Assembly: GCA_964574215.1 (NCBI GenBank)
Contig: CAZNLR010000022.1
Coordinates: 12,550 to 76,549 of the forward strand
DNA: 64,000 nt
Direction: 5' to 3'
Source: GCA-2725625 sp964574215
GTDB lineage: Bacteria > Pseudomonadota > Alphaproteobacteria > Rhodospirillales > UBA2165
Under the pieces are notes generated by a model. That model had not been told where the DNA came from and did not search any database. It was given only the letters and a program-made list of their open reading frames with translations. The position numbers and the translations under genes were made by a program. Shown here in pieces: positions 16,810-25,255 of the stretch (positions within the stretch are counted from its first letter, which is position 1; every line of letters begins with the position of its first letter).

Positions 16810-19017
16810 CTATTCCGCAGCGCGCAACTGTACGTCTTCTTCGACCTTTTTGATGCGGCACAGGAGGCAGCGGGCCACCGATCCGCCCATAATCGGGTCA
16901 AGATCGTCCCGCAGCGGCGTCAATACGTTGGCGCCCACCCGCAACGTGCCCTCGACCAGATCGTCACCGGGCAAATACCAAAGGCCCTCCGCATTGACGA
17001 CGCGGGGGTCCATGCCGGGAATGATCAGCACCTGGCGGATGATCGACTTATCGGTGGTGGGGGCTTCGATTTTAACCCAGTCGCCCTGTTCCAGGCCGTA
17101 TTCCTCGGCCGTTTCCGGACTCATCTCCAAGCCGGGGAAGGGCCGCCGCTTGCGCAGCCGGGGTATTTCGATGCCGAGGGTCGAGTAAAATTCCACCGAG
17201 CGGGTGCCCGAGCCCATGACCAGGGGATACTCTTCGGCCAGTTCCGGGGTGCCTTGGGGACTGAACGGCGGTTCCCGATGATCGGGCAGGGGATCATAGC
17301 CGAACTCGTCCAGCTTGCTGGAGGTAAACTCGATCTTGCCGGACGGCGTGTTGAAACCGGGCTCGCCGTCGGGGCGCATTTTGCCTTTGAGGTATTTCTG
17401 GCGTTCATCCGGCCACATAAAGGTGCCTTTTTCGGCCAAATCCTGGAAGGTCATGTCGATGGGCGCCAAGCGGTAATCCAGCAGTTCTTCATAGGACTCC
17501 ACGGGGATTTTGTCGCCGTAGCCCATACGCTTGGCCACATCGAGGACGATATCCGCCTCTTCGCGGGCTTCGCCCCTGGGTTCCGTCGTCCGGACCCGGG
17601 CCGAAATCATGTTGAGGCCCGAATACTCCGTTATGGCGTTGGATTCCAGGTGATTGGTAACCGGCAGGATATAGTCGGCCAGGTGGGCGGTTGGCGATTC
17701 AACCATGTCGGAAACGATCAACAGGTCCAGGGACTTCAATGCTTCCATCACCTTATAGCTGTCCTCCAGCCCGACCATGGGGTTGCAATCGGTCCAGAGG
17801 GCTCGGACCGGGTAGGGATCGCCGGTCAGCATGGCGTCGATGACATGGAGGGGATGCGGATAGGGGGCCGTCAGCGCCCTTGGACCCGCCAGCAGCGGGA
17901 ACTTGTCGGTGCTGATCTGATCGGCCAGACGTTCCGCATTGGCGGTATCCGTATCGGGCCGATAATAGCTGGGCATGCGGATTTTTGCCGGCGGCATGAA
18001 ACAGTTGTTGCCGTCCTTGTCGATATTGCCCGTCAGCGCCGGCAGGAAACCCAGCAATCGCAAAGCGGATATCGAGTTGCCGCCCATGGTGGCGCCGATA
18101 AAGGTATAAATTGCAGAGTTGCCCGAAGTGCCGAACAGGCGGGCGGCTTCACGGATATCTTCTTCGGGTATCCAGGTGATTTCGGAAACCCTTTCCACCG
18201 GATATTCGGCGGCGCGGGCTTTGAGGTCTTCGAAACCCAGGGTCCATTCCGCGACAAAACTCTTATCGTACCAGCCGTTTTCGATCATCAGATTGATCAT
18301 GCCGTAAGCCAACGCCGCATCGGTGCCGGGACGGATACGCAGCCACAGATCGGCTTCCATGGCGGAACGGGTGGGACGGGGGTCGACGGCGATGGTTTTG
18401 GCCCCGGCCCGCTGGGCGTCGCGAACCCGGAAGGCTTTGGATCCGTTGGTTTCCGACAGATTGACGCCCCACAGCATGATCAGGTCGCACTCATCCAACC
18501 CGATAAAGGCGGGGTAGGTGGCCAGCGCGCCGTAGGTGAGCATATCGGACATTAATTGTGGCGTGAAACAGTTGTGGGAGTCGTGCTTGAAGAAAGTGGG
18601 GCTGTCGATGGCTTCCAGGAAAAGCTCATAAGCGTAATATTCTTTGGGCGGCAGGGCCTGTACGGATATGGCGCGGGAGCCATGTTCATCGATGATGGCG
18701 TTCATGCGGGTGGCAATGTCGTCCAGGGCTTCGTCCCAGGTGACCTGCTCCCACTGGCCGGATCCCCGTTCGCCGACGCGTTTTTGGGGATAGATCACCC
18801 GGTTGGGAGATTCCATCATATCTTTGGAGGCTTTACCTTTAATGCACAGGTAGCCTTTGCTCAGCGGATGATCGCGGTCGCCGATAAATTTGATAATATC
18901 GCCGGGTTTTGAGTTGGGAAGGGCGTTTTCACCTGTGACCGTGGTTTCGTCGTGGGTTTCGACCAGCATGCCGCACCGCACCAAGCAGAGCCGACAGGTT
19001 GTTTGAATTTGTGCCAT
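16810..19017 (-). CDS. Cytoplasmic molybdopterin-dependent oxidoreductase (DMSO reductase superfamily)
   Basis: A 735-residue molybdenum or tungsten enzyme. The N-terminal 4Fe-4S site is C8-x2-C11-x3-C15-x42-C58 (TCRLCLVRC, GYLCIKG). The molybdopterin domains follow, with WGVNLSETNG and the candidate metal ligand C150 in DSHNCFTP. A C-terminal dinucleotide-binding domain covers roughly residues 600-735. There is no twin-arginine signal, so it should stay in the cytoplasm. No electron-transfer subunit is encoded nearby, as in soluble catabolic members. The substrate cannot be read. It faces tatD divergently across 140 bases and lies upstream of the dioxygenase and hydroxyacid dehydrogenase genes. 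Confidence 0.9.
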   Translation of the reverse strand: MAQIQTTCRLCLVRCGMLVETHDETTVTGENALPNSKPGDIIKFIGDRDHPLSKGYLCIKGKASKDMMESPNRVIYPQKRVGERGSGQWEQVTWDEALDDIATRMNAIIDEHGSRAISVQALPPKEYYAYELFLEAIDSPTFFKHDSHNCFTPQLMSDMLTYGALATYPAFIGLDECDLIMLWGVNLSETNGSKAFRVRDAQRAGAKTIAVDPRPTRSAMEADLWLRIRPGTDAALAYGMINLMIENGWYDKSFVAEWTLGFEDLKARAAEYPVERVSEITWIPEEDIREAARLFGTSGNSAIYTFIGATMGGNSISALRLLGFLPALTGNIDKDGNNCFMPPAKIRMPSYYRPDTDTANAERLADQISTDKFPLLAGPRALTAPYPHPLHVIDAMLTGDPYPVRALWTDCNPMVGLEDSYKVMEALKSLDLLIVSDMVESPTAHLADYILPVTNHLESNAITEYSGLNMISARVRTTEPRGEAREEADIVLDVAKRMGYGDKIPVESYEELLDYRLAPIDMTFQDLAEKGTFMWPDERQKYLKGKMRPDGEPGFNTPSGKIEFTSSKLDEFGYDPLPDHREPPFSPQGTPELAEEYPLVMGSGTRSVEFYSTLGIEIPRLRKRRPFPGLEMSPETAEEYGLEQGDWVKIEAPTTDKSIIRQVLIIPGMDPRVVNAEGLWYLPGDDLVEGTLRVGANVLTPLRDDLDPIMGGSVARCLLCRIKKVEEDVQLRAAE

Positions 19018-19157
19018 GATTTCCCTCCCAAAGAGCCGTAAATCTTTCGATAACGATTATCCATCATAACAGTAAAAACAAGATAATTGAATGTCTGTCC
19101 CTCCAGGAGGGTACATGTTAAGTAAACATCCCAAGACCGCAGATTAGAAGTATTCCA

Positions 19158-19940
19158 ATGCTCGTCGATAGTCATTGTCATTTAAACTATCCCGGCTTGA
19201 CCGAAGACCTGCCGGGCGTGCTGGCGCGGGCCAAAACAGCCGGGGTCGGATTCATGCTGTCCATCGGCACCCGTTTGTCCGATTTCGACGGATTGCTCGC
19301 GACGGCGGAAGGGCACGACAATGTCGCTTGTACCGTGGGAATTCACCCGCATGAGGCAGGCTCGGAGATCGAAGCCTCGGTTGAGAAACTGGTTGAACTC
19401 ACCTTGCATCCGAAAGTCGTGGGCATCGGCGAGACGGGGCTTGATTTCTATTATGAGCATTCTCCCCGGGAGATTCAGGAACGGAGTTTCCGCTCCCATA
19501 TCGCCGCCGCCCGGGAGACCCAGCTACCGGTAGTCGTTCATACCCGCGATGCCGAAAAAAAAACCATGGAAATCCTCGAAGAGGAATACCAAAAAGGGCC
19601 GTTTCCCGGGCTAATTCACTGTTTCAGCGGCGGTCCTGAACTGGCCCAATGTGCGGTCGGACTTGGACTGTCTATTTCCTTGTCGGGCATTATCACCTTC
19701 AAATCCGCCGAACCGGTGCGTGAAGCGGCCAAAACGGCCCCGTTGGAGAAAATCCTGGTAGAGACCGATGCGCCCTATCTGGCGCCGATCCCATACCGTG
19801 GTAAAACCAACGAACCCGCCTATGTCACCCATACGGCGGCAAAAGCCGCGGAAATCTTCAACATATCGCCAGAGGAACTGGCTCAACAGACGACCGAAAA
19901 TTTCTTCGATCTTTTTACCAAAGCAAGAAAACCGGACTAG
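19158..19940 (+). CDS. tatD: TatD-family metal-dependent hydrolase (DNase-like)
   Basis: A 260-residue TIM-barrel hydrolase. Metal ligands are visible in LVDSHCHLNYP (H6, H8), GIGETGLDFYYEHSP, VVVHTRDA, LIHCFSGG and VETDAPYLAP, the complete TatD signature. Family members have 3'-5' exonuclease or amidohydrolase activity and are proposed to act in DNA repair and quality control. The stop is 29 bases before the MBL-fold hydrolase gene, and this pair normally follows metG directly. Here the pair has been separated from metG by the accessory block. The ribosome binding site is weak. Confidence 0.93.
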   Translation: MLVDSHCHLNYPGLTEDLPGVLARAKTAGVGFMLSIGTRLSDFDGLLATAEGHDNVACTVGIHPHEAGSEIEASVEKLVELTLHPKVVGIGETGLDFYYEHSPREIQERSFRSHIAAARETQLPVVVHTRDAEKKTMEILEEEYQKGPFPGLIHCFSGGPELAQCAVGLGLSISLSGIITFKSAEPVREAAKTAPLEKILVETDAPYLAPIPYRGKTNEPAYVTHTAAKAAEIFNISPEELAQQTTENFFDLFTKARKPD

Positions 19941-19969
19941 CGCAGCCAAATGACGAAAATTAACGTGTC

Positions 19970-20743
19970 ATGAAAATTACGGTTTTGGGCTGCGGGCACT
20001 CCGGCGGCACCCCGATGATCGGCGAAGGTTGGGGAAAATGCGACCCCGCCAACCCGAAAAACCGCCGAACCCGGCCGTCCATTCTGGTTGAAACGGAAAA
20101 AACCAGGATTTTGGTCGATACCTCGCCGGATTTACGGCAGCAGTTGTTGACGGCCGATGTTACGAAGATTGACGCTGTGCTGTTCACCCATGCCCATGCC
20201 AACCATCTGCACGGCATCGATGACCTCCGCAGCGTTAATCGTGCCATGGATAACTGGCTGCCAACCTATACGGACGGGCATACTTGGGATCAGATTGAAC
20301 ACCGGTTCGGCTACGTTACCGAGCCGCTCAAAGAAGGCGCGACAATTTTCTATAAACCGTGTTTAACCCGTCATGATATTTCGGTCGGAGATGATTTTAC
20401 CATTGGCGATATTCCGATCGGTGTTTACGAACAGGATCACGGTTACGGTCATACGCTCGGTTTCCGTTTCGGCCGCTTTGCCTATTCGACGGATGTGGTC
20501 GACATGCCGGAGGTATCATTTGACGCACTCCATGGCGTTGACACCTGGATGGTCGGCACATTGTGGGAGGCCGAGCATCCGACCCATGCTCATGTAGAAA
20601 AAGCGGTCGAGTGGTCAAAGAGGGTAGGCCCACGCCGCCTCATCCTCACCCATCTCAGTCATCAATTGGACTACGACAACATTTCAAATCAATTGCCAGA
20701 CGGAGCCGGAATGGCCTACGACGGCATGAAATTCGAAGTCTAA
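19970..20743 (+). CDS. Metallo-beta-lactamase-fold hydrolase (PhnP-like) with altered metal motif
   Basis: A 257-residue MBL-fold protein of the PhnP/lipoate-synthase-like group, found after tatD in many alphaproteobacteria. The opening MKITVLGCGHSGGTPMIG and GWGKCDPANPKNRRTR are typical. The metal motif reads H74-A-H76-A-N78-H79 (FTHAHANHLHGIDD), with asparagine in place of the aspartate normally bound to the second metal. The other ligands appear present (EQDHGYGHTLG, FAYSTDVVDMP, LTHLSHQLDYD). Relatives cleave cyclic phosphodiesters, but the substrate here is unknown. Whether it is active with the substitution is open. Confidence 0.88.
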   Translation: MKITVLGCGHSGGTPMIGEGWGKCDPANPKNRRTRPSILVETEKTRILVDTSPDLRQQLLTADVTKIDAVLFTHAHANHLHGIDDLRSVNRAMDNWLPTYTDGHTWDQIEHRFGYVTEPLKEGATIFYKPCLTRHDISVGDDFTIGDIPIGVYEQDHGYGHTLGFRFGRFAYSTDVVDMPEVSFDALHGVDTWMVGTLWEAEHPTHAHVEKAVEWSKRVGPRRLILTHLSHQLDYDNISNQLPDGAGMAYDGMKFEV

Positions 20744-21062
20744 AAAGGGGCGAAAAAGTAATTTTAAAGAGTATCACTAAATAGTATTAACCAATTGCAA
20801 TTAAATACTTAATGTAATATATACACTTATTATACATAATATATATTATGCGACTTTTATATATGGGGGAATGCAGCCAGCTCCTCCAATTGGATATTGT
20901 TCGGAAATTTCGTTGGCGTTTATGGGAAGTCTTGAAATGACCTCCCTCTTGCGCATCCGGTTAAAATTTAAAGCTAAACTCAGATTATTTTTTGATCTTA
21001 AATTTAATCGAGTGACATTGAAGTTTTATGTTGTAACCGATCCTTTGAATATCACTGCTTCG
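20744..21062. other. AT-rich gap between convergent genes, with one 16-bp palindrome
   Basis: This 319-base gap separates the MBL-fold hydrolase (plus) and the symporter (minus). Bases 20770-20870 are extremely AT-rich and include CATAATATATATTATG at 20835-20850, a perfect 16-base palindrome. I see no convincing gene, tRNA or strong terminator. A possible frame from 20871 overlaps the symporter end and has no coding character. Confidence 0.5.
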
Positions 21063-21926
21063 CTAAATATCCGAAGAAACTCCCCGCCGCAAAAAATAAA
21101 TCAGGATCAGTGCCGTAGCGAACATGGTCAGGCTGTAGGTTGCCGCCGGAATGACCGTTGCTCCACCGCCGAATAACAAAGTGGCGACGGCAATGGCCAG
21201 GGTACCGTTTTGCAATCCGCACTCGATGGAAATGGCGATCCGTTGCGGCCGGCCCGACCCGAACATGAAACCGAGCCACCAAGCAAGAAACAGCATCACC
21301 AGGTTCAGAGCCAGGGTGATCAATCCGGCGTCGGCATAAAATGCGACGATATTATTGCGTTCCTGGAAAATAGCGCCGAATAATACGAGCGCGAACAGGA
21401 CAGCGGATATTTTTTGGGCCGTGGCATCGAACCTGACGGCGAACCCTTCGGCGAAATGACGCACCGCCAGGCCAATCAAAACCGGAATGGTGACAATCAA
21501 AAACACTTTAACGGCAGTGTCAGCGACAGATATGTCCCCTTTTGCCGCCTCGCCGAACAAATGGCTGTAGGAAAAGACGACAATCAACGGAATGGTCACC
21601 ACACACAGCAGACTGATAATCGCCGTAAGGGAAATCGAAAGCGCCACATCACCCTTGGCAAAGGAGGTTAACAAATTAGACGTCACGCCACCCGGCGCCG
21701 CGGCGATAATCATCACGCCAAGGGCAATCTCCGGTGGCACCGGCCAGATGACAATCAGCGCGAAACCCACCACCGGCAGCAATATGACTTGCGATATTAA
21801 ACCGACGATAAAATCCTTCGGTTGCTTGGCGACCCGGGCGAAATCCTGCCACGTCAGCCCCAATCCCAGTGAAAACATAATAAACGCCAACGCCAGTGGC
21901 AGTACGACAGTCGTCACGAATCCCAT
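21063..21926 (-). CDS. Bile acid:sodium symporter family (BASS) transporter
   Basis: A 287-residue inner-membrane protein with about nine to ten hydrophobic helices. The motifs FIMFSLGLGLTWQDF, MIIAAAPGGVTSNLLTSFAKGD and SIECGLQNGTLAIAVA are the conserved BASS/ArsB-like blocks, including the sodium-site regions around the discontinuous helices. Bacterial members import bile acids, keto acids, pantothenate or other organic anions with sodium; the substrate is unknown. The start at 21926 is preferred to an upstream ATG at 21986 because GGAAGG lies nine bases before it and the first helix then begins immediately. It stands alone. Confidence 0.87.
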   Translation of the reverse strand: MGFVTTVVLPLALAFIMFSLGLGLTWQDFARVAKQPKDFIVGLISQVILLPVVGFALIVIWPVPPEIALGVMIIAAAPGGVTSNLLTSFAKGDVALSISLTAIISLLCVVTIPLIVVFSYSHLFGEAAKGDISVADTAVKVFLIVTIPVLIGLAVRHFAEGFAVRFDATAQKISAVLFALVLFGAIFQERNNIVAFYADAGLITLALNLVMLFLAWWLGFMFGSGRPQRIAISIECGLQNGTLAIAVATLLFGGGATVIPAATYSLTMFATALILIYFLRRGVSSDI

Positions 21927-22033
21927 TAATGCGCCCTTCCGATCAAAATAAAATACCGAACGCTTGACTCCGGTTAAGGAAATCAAAATTGCTTATAAGC
22001 TATTACCAGCCCTATATTGAATTTATCTCTAAA

Positions 22034-22086
22034 AGGCTTTTTATCATAAAATATTAAGCCTCAATATTTGTCGTCGCAAAATATTG
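22034..22086. promoter_or_regulatory. Tandem inverted repeats before the solute-binding-like gene
   Basis: Two inverted repeats lie in the divergent promoter gap: AGGCTT (22034-22039) with AAGCCT (22056-22061), then CAATATTT (22062-22069) with AAATATTG (22079-22086), nine bases apart. The second ends 22 bases before the ATG at 22109, where no ribosome binding site is visible. They may be operators for the divergent symporter and binding-protein genes. No regulator gene is adjacent. Confidence 0.4.
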
Positions 22087-22108
22087 TGAGAAACGACTAC
22101 ATTTTTTT

Positions 22109-22831
22109 ATGCCTTTTTGCGTTCTGATAATACTCCTGACCTTCGGTGCTGTATTGCTGCCGGGCGTTGCCGTGGCTGAACGGACCCTTATCATTGCCAC
22201 TCACGCACCGATACCAATGTCGACGGAAAATCATGACGGGTTTCTGGACCGGGTAATTAGAGAGAGTTTTCGCCGAATCGATCACCGCATTCAAATCAAA
22301 ACCCTGCCACCCAAACGAGCAGTCCGGGACCTGGAAACAGGAAAAATCGATGGTCAATATTTTAGGGTTAAGAGGGCCATTGAAAAAGACGAAACCATCC
22401 TCATGGTGTCGCACCCCCTCTTCCAGATAAATATCGTCGTCGTTGCCGATAAATCTGCGAATTTTCAACCAAATGGCTGGCAATCCCTGGCACCCTTGGA
22501 ATTTGCCTATTACCGGGACGCAAAGCATATTTCAAATAGGGTGGCGCAGTTTTCAAAGAAATATGATGTGCCAAAAAACAAAACCATATTCGACATGATG
22601 GCCGCCGACCGACTTGACTACGGCGTCGTGCCGTATTTTTTAGCCCGGCAAATGCTTAAAAATAAAGAATATAGCGGTCTCAAAATACTCGAACCGGCAT
22701 TGGAAACCCTGTTCGGCTATTTGTATCTAAGCGGAAAAAATCGCCCCCTGGAAGCGCCGCTCAGCAAAGCGATTGCGGCCATGGTGAAAGACGGCACCAT
22801 GCGGCGCCTTTGTCCCAGATGCGGCTTTTGA
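22109..22831 (+). CDS. Orphan periplasmic solute-binding-like protein (SBP_bac_3 type)
   Basis: A 240-residue exported protein. The signal peptide covers about residues 1-23 (cleavage after VAVA). The body resembles the family 3 amino-acid-type binding proteins: LPPKRAVRDLETGKIDGQYFRV near residue 70 and a C-terminal helix-rich lobe ending MVKDGTMRRLCPRCGF. Members without a permease often act as sensors or as orphan binding subunits; no ABC permease or ATPase gene is near. No Shine-Dalgarno sequence precedes the ATG. It faces the FecR-domain gene, ending 14 bases before it. Confidence 0.78.
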   Translation: MPFCVLIILLTFGAVLLPGVAVAERTLIIATHAPIPMSTENHDGFLDRVIRESFRRIDHRIQIKTLPPKRAVRDLETGKIDGQYFRVKRAIEKDETILMVSHPLFQINIVVVADKSANFQPNGWQSLAPLEFAYYRDAKHISNRVAQFSKKYDVPKNKTIFDMMAADRLDYGVVPYFLARQMLKNKEYSGLKILEPALETLFGYLYLSGKNRPLEAPLSKAIAAMVKDGTMRRLCPRCGF

Positions 22832-22844
22832 GCGGTACGCGCGC

Positions 22845-23483
22845 TTAGCCGGGATTGGTCATCGCGGCGGCACGTTGAAGCTTATTATTTCCCCAGGTTT
22901 TCGACTGCGGAGGCAAACTTTTATCGTCTTTGACGATGACGCCGTCGCCAACTTTGGTAATGGCAACCGTACCGGCCTTATTTTCAACCACGATGCCAGC
23001 GCCGTCCAGTAAGGCAAACTGATAGTCGCCATCCAATTGTCCGCCCCAGAACGTGGTACCGCGGACGCCGATGGTTGCCACCGGCGTTTTAAGAATGAAG
23101 GGTTTTTGATCCAATGACGCCAGTTTTCCCGATACAACGGCGACGGCGCCCTGCAACAGGTTGGTCACCCCCTTCCCTTCGGTTGCTTTCAAGAAATATT
23201 CTTCAACGACGAAGACAGCGCGCTCTCCCAGATTAAAATGCGCGTCGTCGATCATTTTGATTGCCAACCGGCTGCCTTTGCCGGTCGAAATGACATCACC
23301 GATGAAGATAGTCGATTTGGCGTCCAATTTTCGTGGGATCGCGTCCTGCATGGCAAACGCAGCGCCTTTGATTTTCACCACGGTGCCGACTGCTTCGTCG
23401 TCGGGTTGTTGCGCCGCGGCCGTCAACAGAATGACGGCCAGACACGCAATAGAAACGGACCGGAGGGATTTTATCATACGCAT
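22845..23483 (-). CDS. FecR-domain exported protein
   Basis: A 212-residue protein with a signal peptide of about 27 residues (LAVILLTAAAQQ) and a FecR domain: GTVVKIKG near residue 37, IFIGDVISTGKGSRLAIKM near 60, LLQGAVAVVSGKL near 110, and TPVATIGVRGTTFW near 132. This is the stand-alone periplasmic FecR type, not the sigma-factor regulator, since the cytoplasmic anti-sigma part is absent and there is no sigma factor or TonB receptor nearby. The start at 23483 is chosen because GGGAG lies eight bases before it; upstream in-frame ATGs would run into mazG. Function is unknown. Confidence 0.85.
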   Translation of the reverse strand: MRMIKSLRSVSIACLAVILLTAAAQQPDDEAVGTVVKIKGAAFAMQDAIPRKLDAKSTIFIGDVISTGKGSRLAIKMIDDAHFNLGERAVFVVEEYFLKATEGKGVTNLLQGAVAVVSGKLASLDQKPFILKTPVATIGVRGTTFWGGQLDGDYQFALLDGAGIVVENKAGTVAITKVGDGVIVKDDKSLPPQSKTWGNNKLQRAAAMTNPG

Positions 23484-23580
23484 TTTAAATTCTCCCATAC
23501 ACCGCCGGCAGGATATGTTGTACATATTGTCCGCGCGCGGCTCAGCTGTTCCATTCAATACAATATGAGAATAACTCTCA

Positions 23581-24393
23581 ATGGATGAATTAACGAAGAA
23601 AAATCTCTCCGGCATTGAACGCCTTCTCTACGTCATGGCCCGTTTGAGGGATCCGGAGGGCGGTTGTCCCTGGGATATTGAACAGAATTTTTCCTCCATT
23701 GCCCCCTACACCATCGAAGAAGCTTACGAGGTGGCGGACGCTATCGAGCACGAGGATATGGCGGCGCTAAAGGACGAACTGGGCGATCTACTGCTGCAGG
23801 TCGTGTATCATGCCCAAATGGCCAGTGAGGCCGGCGATTTCAACTTTCAGGATGTGGTCGACGGCATCAGTGAAAAAATGATCCGGCGGCATCCGCACGT
23901 GTTCGGTTTAGACGATGTCGAAACGGCCGAGCAGCAAACATTGGCATGGGAGGAACAAAAAGCGAGAGAACGCTCTGAAAAATCTGGAAACGAGGACGGT
24001 GTACTGGGGGGCGTAGCCAAGGGCCTGCCTGCCCTCCTCCGCGCATTTAAATTACAGAAACGGGCGGCACGTGTCGGGTATGATTGGCCCGATGTCGATG
24101 GCGCTTTTGAGAAATTACGGGAGGAATTAAACGAACTGCAGACGGAGATCAGGTCAGGCAAAATCGATTTGGAACTTGTTAAGGATGAACTTGGTGACGT
24201 CTTGTTCTCGACGGTAAACGTTGGGCGCAAACTCGGCATAGACCCGGAAGCAGCGTTGCGGCACGGCAATACGAAGTTCGAAGAACGTTTCCATATGGTC
24301 GAATCTCTCCTTGGAGAAGAAGAATTGGAATTCGATGATGTCGATTTGGCGAAACTGGAAGAACTATGGCAAGAGGCGAAACGGCGCTTATGA
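23581..24393 (+). CDS. mazG: Nucleoside triphosphate pyrophosphohydrolase MazG
   Basis: A 270-residue enzyme that hydrolyses nucleoside triphosphates to monophosphates and pyrophosphate. Two MazG domains are visible: the first has GGCPWDIEQNF and the metal-binding ExxE in TIEEAYEVADAIEHED, and the second has LREELNELQTEI and KDELGDVLFSTVNVGRKLG. Length fits E. coli MazG. In many alphaproteobacteria mazG follows hflX; here it is 7.5 kb away on the other strand. It is divergent from the FecR gene across 97 bases. Confidence 0.93.
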   Translation: MDELTKKNLSGIERLLYVMARLRDPEGGCPWDIEQNFSSIAPYTIEEAYEVADAIEHEDMAALKDELGDLLLQVVYHAQMASEAGDFNFQDVVDGISEKMIRRHPHVFGLDDVETAEQQTLAWEEQKARERSEKSGNEDGVLGGVAKGLPALLRAFKLQKRAARVGYDWPDVDGAFEKLREELNELQTEIRSGKIDLELVKDELGDVLFSTVNVGRKLGIDPEAALRHGNTKFEERFHMVESLLGEEELEFDDVDLAKLEELWQEAKRRL

Positions 24394-24478
24394 GGCTCAG
24401 ACTTGACTTCCTGGCATGATTTTCGAAACTGGTTGCCTTACTATCGACAAATATTCGTTGTTTGATCAATTTATCAAG

Positions 24479-25105
24479 ATGGCAATGATCGCATATATTA
24501 AAAAATCTTTCCGGCTGATCGCCTTTCTGTCCATCGTGTCAGTGGTGACAGGTTGCTACCTGCCCGGCAGTTTCGATGCGGAGATCGAGCTTTCCCGGAC
24601 CGGACATTACAAGATGAGCTTCGACGGTTATATCGTCGAGATCACCCTGTACGACGGCTTGCGGAAGAAAAAACTCACGCAGAAACAGATCAAAGACAAA
24701 ATTAAACAGGTCATAGGTGACTTTAAGCGGGACAGGGGCACCAAAGAGGTGAGCTATTACAATCAAGGCGCCTTCAAGGTCCGCTGGGTGAAGACCGGAG
24801 ATGTCATCAAATCAAAAATGATCACATTTTTCCGCCGCAACGAAAATATGCTTTCCATTACCTACGACAAGAAAAAAGCGATAATTACCTTGCGCGGAAA
24901 GTACATTAAAAAACAGGACCGTGATCGGCTGATTCAAATGGGCCTGGATGTTCAAGGCGTTATCAAAATTAAGACCGACGCCAAGGTCCTTTCCCACAAT
25001 GCCACCAAAGTCACCAAAGACGGTTTGATTACCATCTATGGCTGGAAATTAAACTCCATAGAGGACCCGTCGCCACGAATGGTCGTTACACTGGGACTAC
25101 TTTGA
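24479..25105 (+). CDS. Hypothetical lipoprotein
   Basis: I do not recognise the family of this 208-residue protein. It has a hydrophobic N-terminal segment (LIAFLSIVSVVTG) and a lipobox VTGC, giving a lipidated Cys near residue 21. The body is basic and predicted mixed alpha/beta, with YDGLRKKKLTQKQIKDKIKQ near 60 and repeated lysine-rich strands. Two start codons (24479 and 24485) are six bases apart, and an upstream in-frame ATG at 24416 adds residues before the signal peptide and is less likely. No function can be given; its position after mazG shows no operon link. Confidence 0.62.
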   Translation: MAMIAYIKKSFRLIAFLSIVSVVTGCYLPGSFDAEIELSRTGHYKMSFDGYIVEITLYDGLRKKKLTQKQIKDKIKQVIGDFKRDRGTKEVSYYNQGAFKVRWVKTGDVIKSKMITFFRRNENMLSITYDKKKAIITLRGKYIKKQDRDRLIQMGLDVQGVIKIKTDAKVLSHNATKVTKDGLITIYGWKLNSIEDPSPRMVVTLGLL

Positions 25106-25255
25106 TCAAATAACCCAATTATCGGATAGTGGACCGCAGGCCTTATGATGGTAATCCCTTGCAATCGTTGTTAAAAACGAAGCTTGCATCATCGTTAATT
25201 GCGACTATATCTACGCAAAATTATAACGGCATGACTTGAGGGAGTTTAGCCAGAC

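Noticed and set aside
16804..18555. Long open frame of 583 codons on plus opposite the molybdoenzyme gene
   Set aside because: It is the antisense shadow of a clearly coding gene with cofactor motifs; its composition (many His, Gly, Arg, Gln) is typical of a reverse frame.
8545..19157. Phage or transposon origin of the metG-tatD block
   Set aside because: No integrase, transposase, terminal repeat or tRNA junction is visible; only metabolic genes and one REP-like element are present.
20871..21176. Possible 101-codon gene in the AT-rich gap
   Set aside because: It runs into the end of the symporter gene, shows no domain-like pattern and has a poor start context.
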